Source: Hirundichthys speculiger
Taxonomy: Eukaryota > Chordata > Actinopteri > Beloniformes > Exocoetidae
Direction of reading: 5' to 3'
Length of the DNA stretch: 64,000 nucleotides
Assembly: GCA_018398805.1 (NCBI GenBank)
Contig: JAGFBZ010000855.1
Coordinates: 3,596,001-3,660,000 of the forward strand
The notes below the pieces were generated by a model. The model made no database searches. It was not told where the DNA came from and saw nothing but the letters and a program-made list of their open reading frames with translations. Below, in pieces: positions 63,785-64,000 of this stretch. The position numbers were made by a program, and so were the translations under genes. The stretch's first letter is position 1. Each line of letters starts with the position of its first letter.

Positions 63785-63847
63785 TCAGGTGACCTCACGT
63801 CACCTGATCTGTGGGGTCACATGTGGGTGACCCGTGGGTGAACCCAC
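63781..63847. repeat. three consecutive inverted repeats (hairpin array)
   Basis: Arm 1: CAGATCAGGTGAC (63781-63793) and GTCACCTGATCTG (63799-63811), 13 bp perfect, 5-base loop. Arm 2: GGGTCAC (63814-63820) and GTGACCC (63827-63833), 6-base loop. Arm 3: GTGGGT (63834-63839) and ACCCAC (63842-63847). The arms contain E-box words CAGGTG and CACCTG. No terminator or RNA gene can be assigned. It could be the end of an unrecognised element. Confidence 0.75.
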
Positions 63848-64000
63848 GTCAGCAGCTCTTTTTCCCTCTATATGCGATAATAAAAGGAGAGGACCCGGCT
63901 TCCTACTGGCAATGTTTACTTCACACTACAGTCAGTCACAGAGTAATTAATTAATCCCAAACCCTCTGAAGCACCCATCCATAGGCCTTTTGATAATGAC

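Overview
The window is nuclear DNA of a ray-finned fish, most likely a percomorph. It is AT-rich and intron-rich, with vertebrate splice sites, long TA, CA and GT microsatellites, and typical teleost transposon families (Tc1-like, hAT-like, a Penelope-like element, Rex1/CR1-like and other LINEs, and a tRNA-derived SINE with a GGATGG-type tail). It contains one complete gene and the 5' part of a second, both on the + strand. Everything else is intronic or intergenic sequence and repeats. Layout: 1-3100 has no gene and one decayed SINE. 3112-3476 is a Tc1/mariner-type MITE lying inside a CA/TA microsatellite. 3980-8280 is a complete Brachyury gene (tbxtb is the best call): a TATA promoter with two TCF/LEF-type sites, eight coding exons (4331-7691) encoding 435 aa, and a 3'UTR. 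Its last intron holds a second copy of the same MITE. 8280-12600 holds a Tc1-like pseudogene and a small inverted-repeat element. 14417-64000 is the 5' end of pde10a (cAMP/cGMP phosphodiesterase 10A). It has two alternative first coding exons (14417-14489 and 43311-43374) that both fit, in phase, onto a shared second exon (56722-56853). The GAF and catalytic exons lie beyond the right edge. The roughly 50 kb of pde10a first introns carry LINE, PLE, SINE, LTR and hAT remnants, several of them nested. The T-to-PDE10A order and orientation matches what I recall of human chromosome 6. That synteny, plus a tetrapod-like T-box (RVGGP and NHRWKY segments), favours tbxtb over tbxta. How the parts work together: T is a DNA-binding activator for mesoderm and notochord formation and a Wnt/TCF target, and the promoter layout here fits that. 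PDE10A hydrolyses cAMP and cGMP. Around and inside its 5' region I count by eye seven perfect copies of the cAMP response element TGACGTCA, three CRE-type sites lying within 262 bp (two perfect, 35159 and 35403; one near-perfect, 35149). About one would be expected by chance, fewer after CpG depletion. This is the most interesting regulatory hypothesis here, because it would place a cAMP-degrading enzyme under cAMP/CREB feedback. Limits: there are no alignments, expression data or conservation tracks. Transposon family names rest on recognised sequence patterns. Many gene-free stretches show nothing I can identify.
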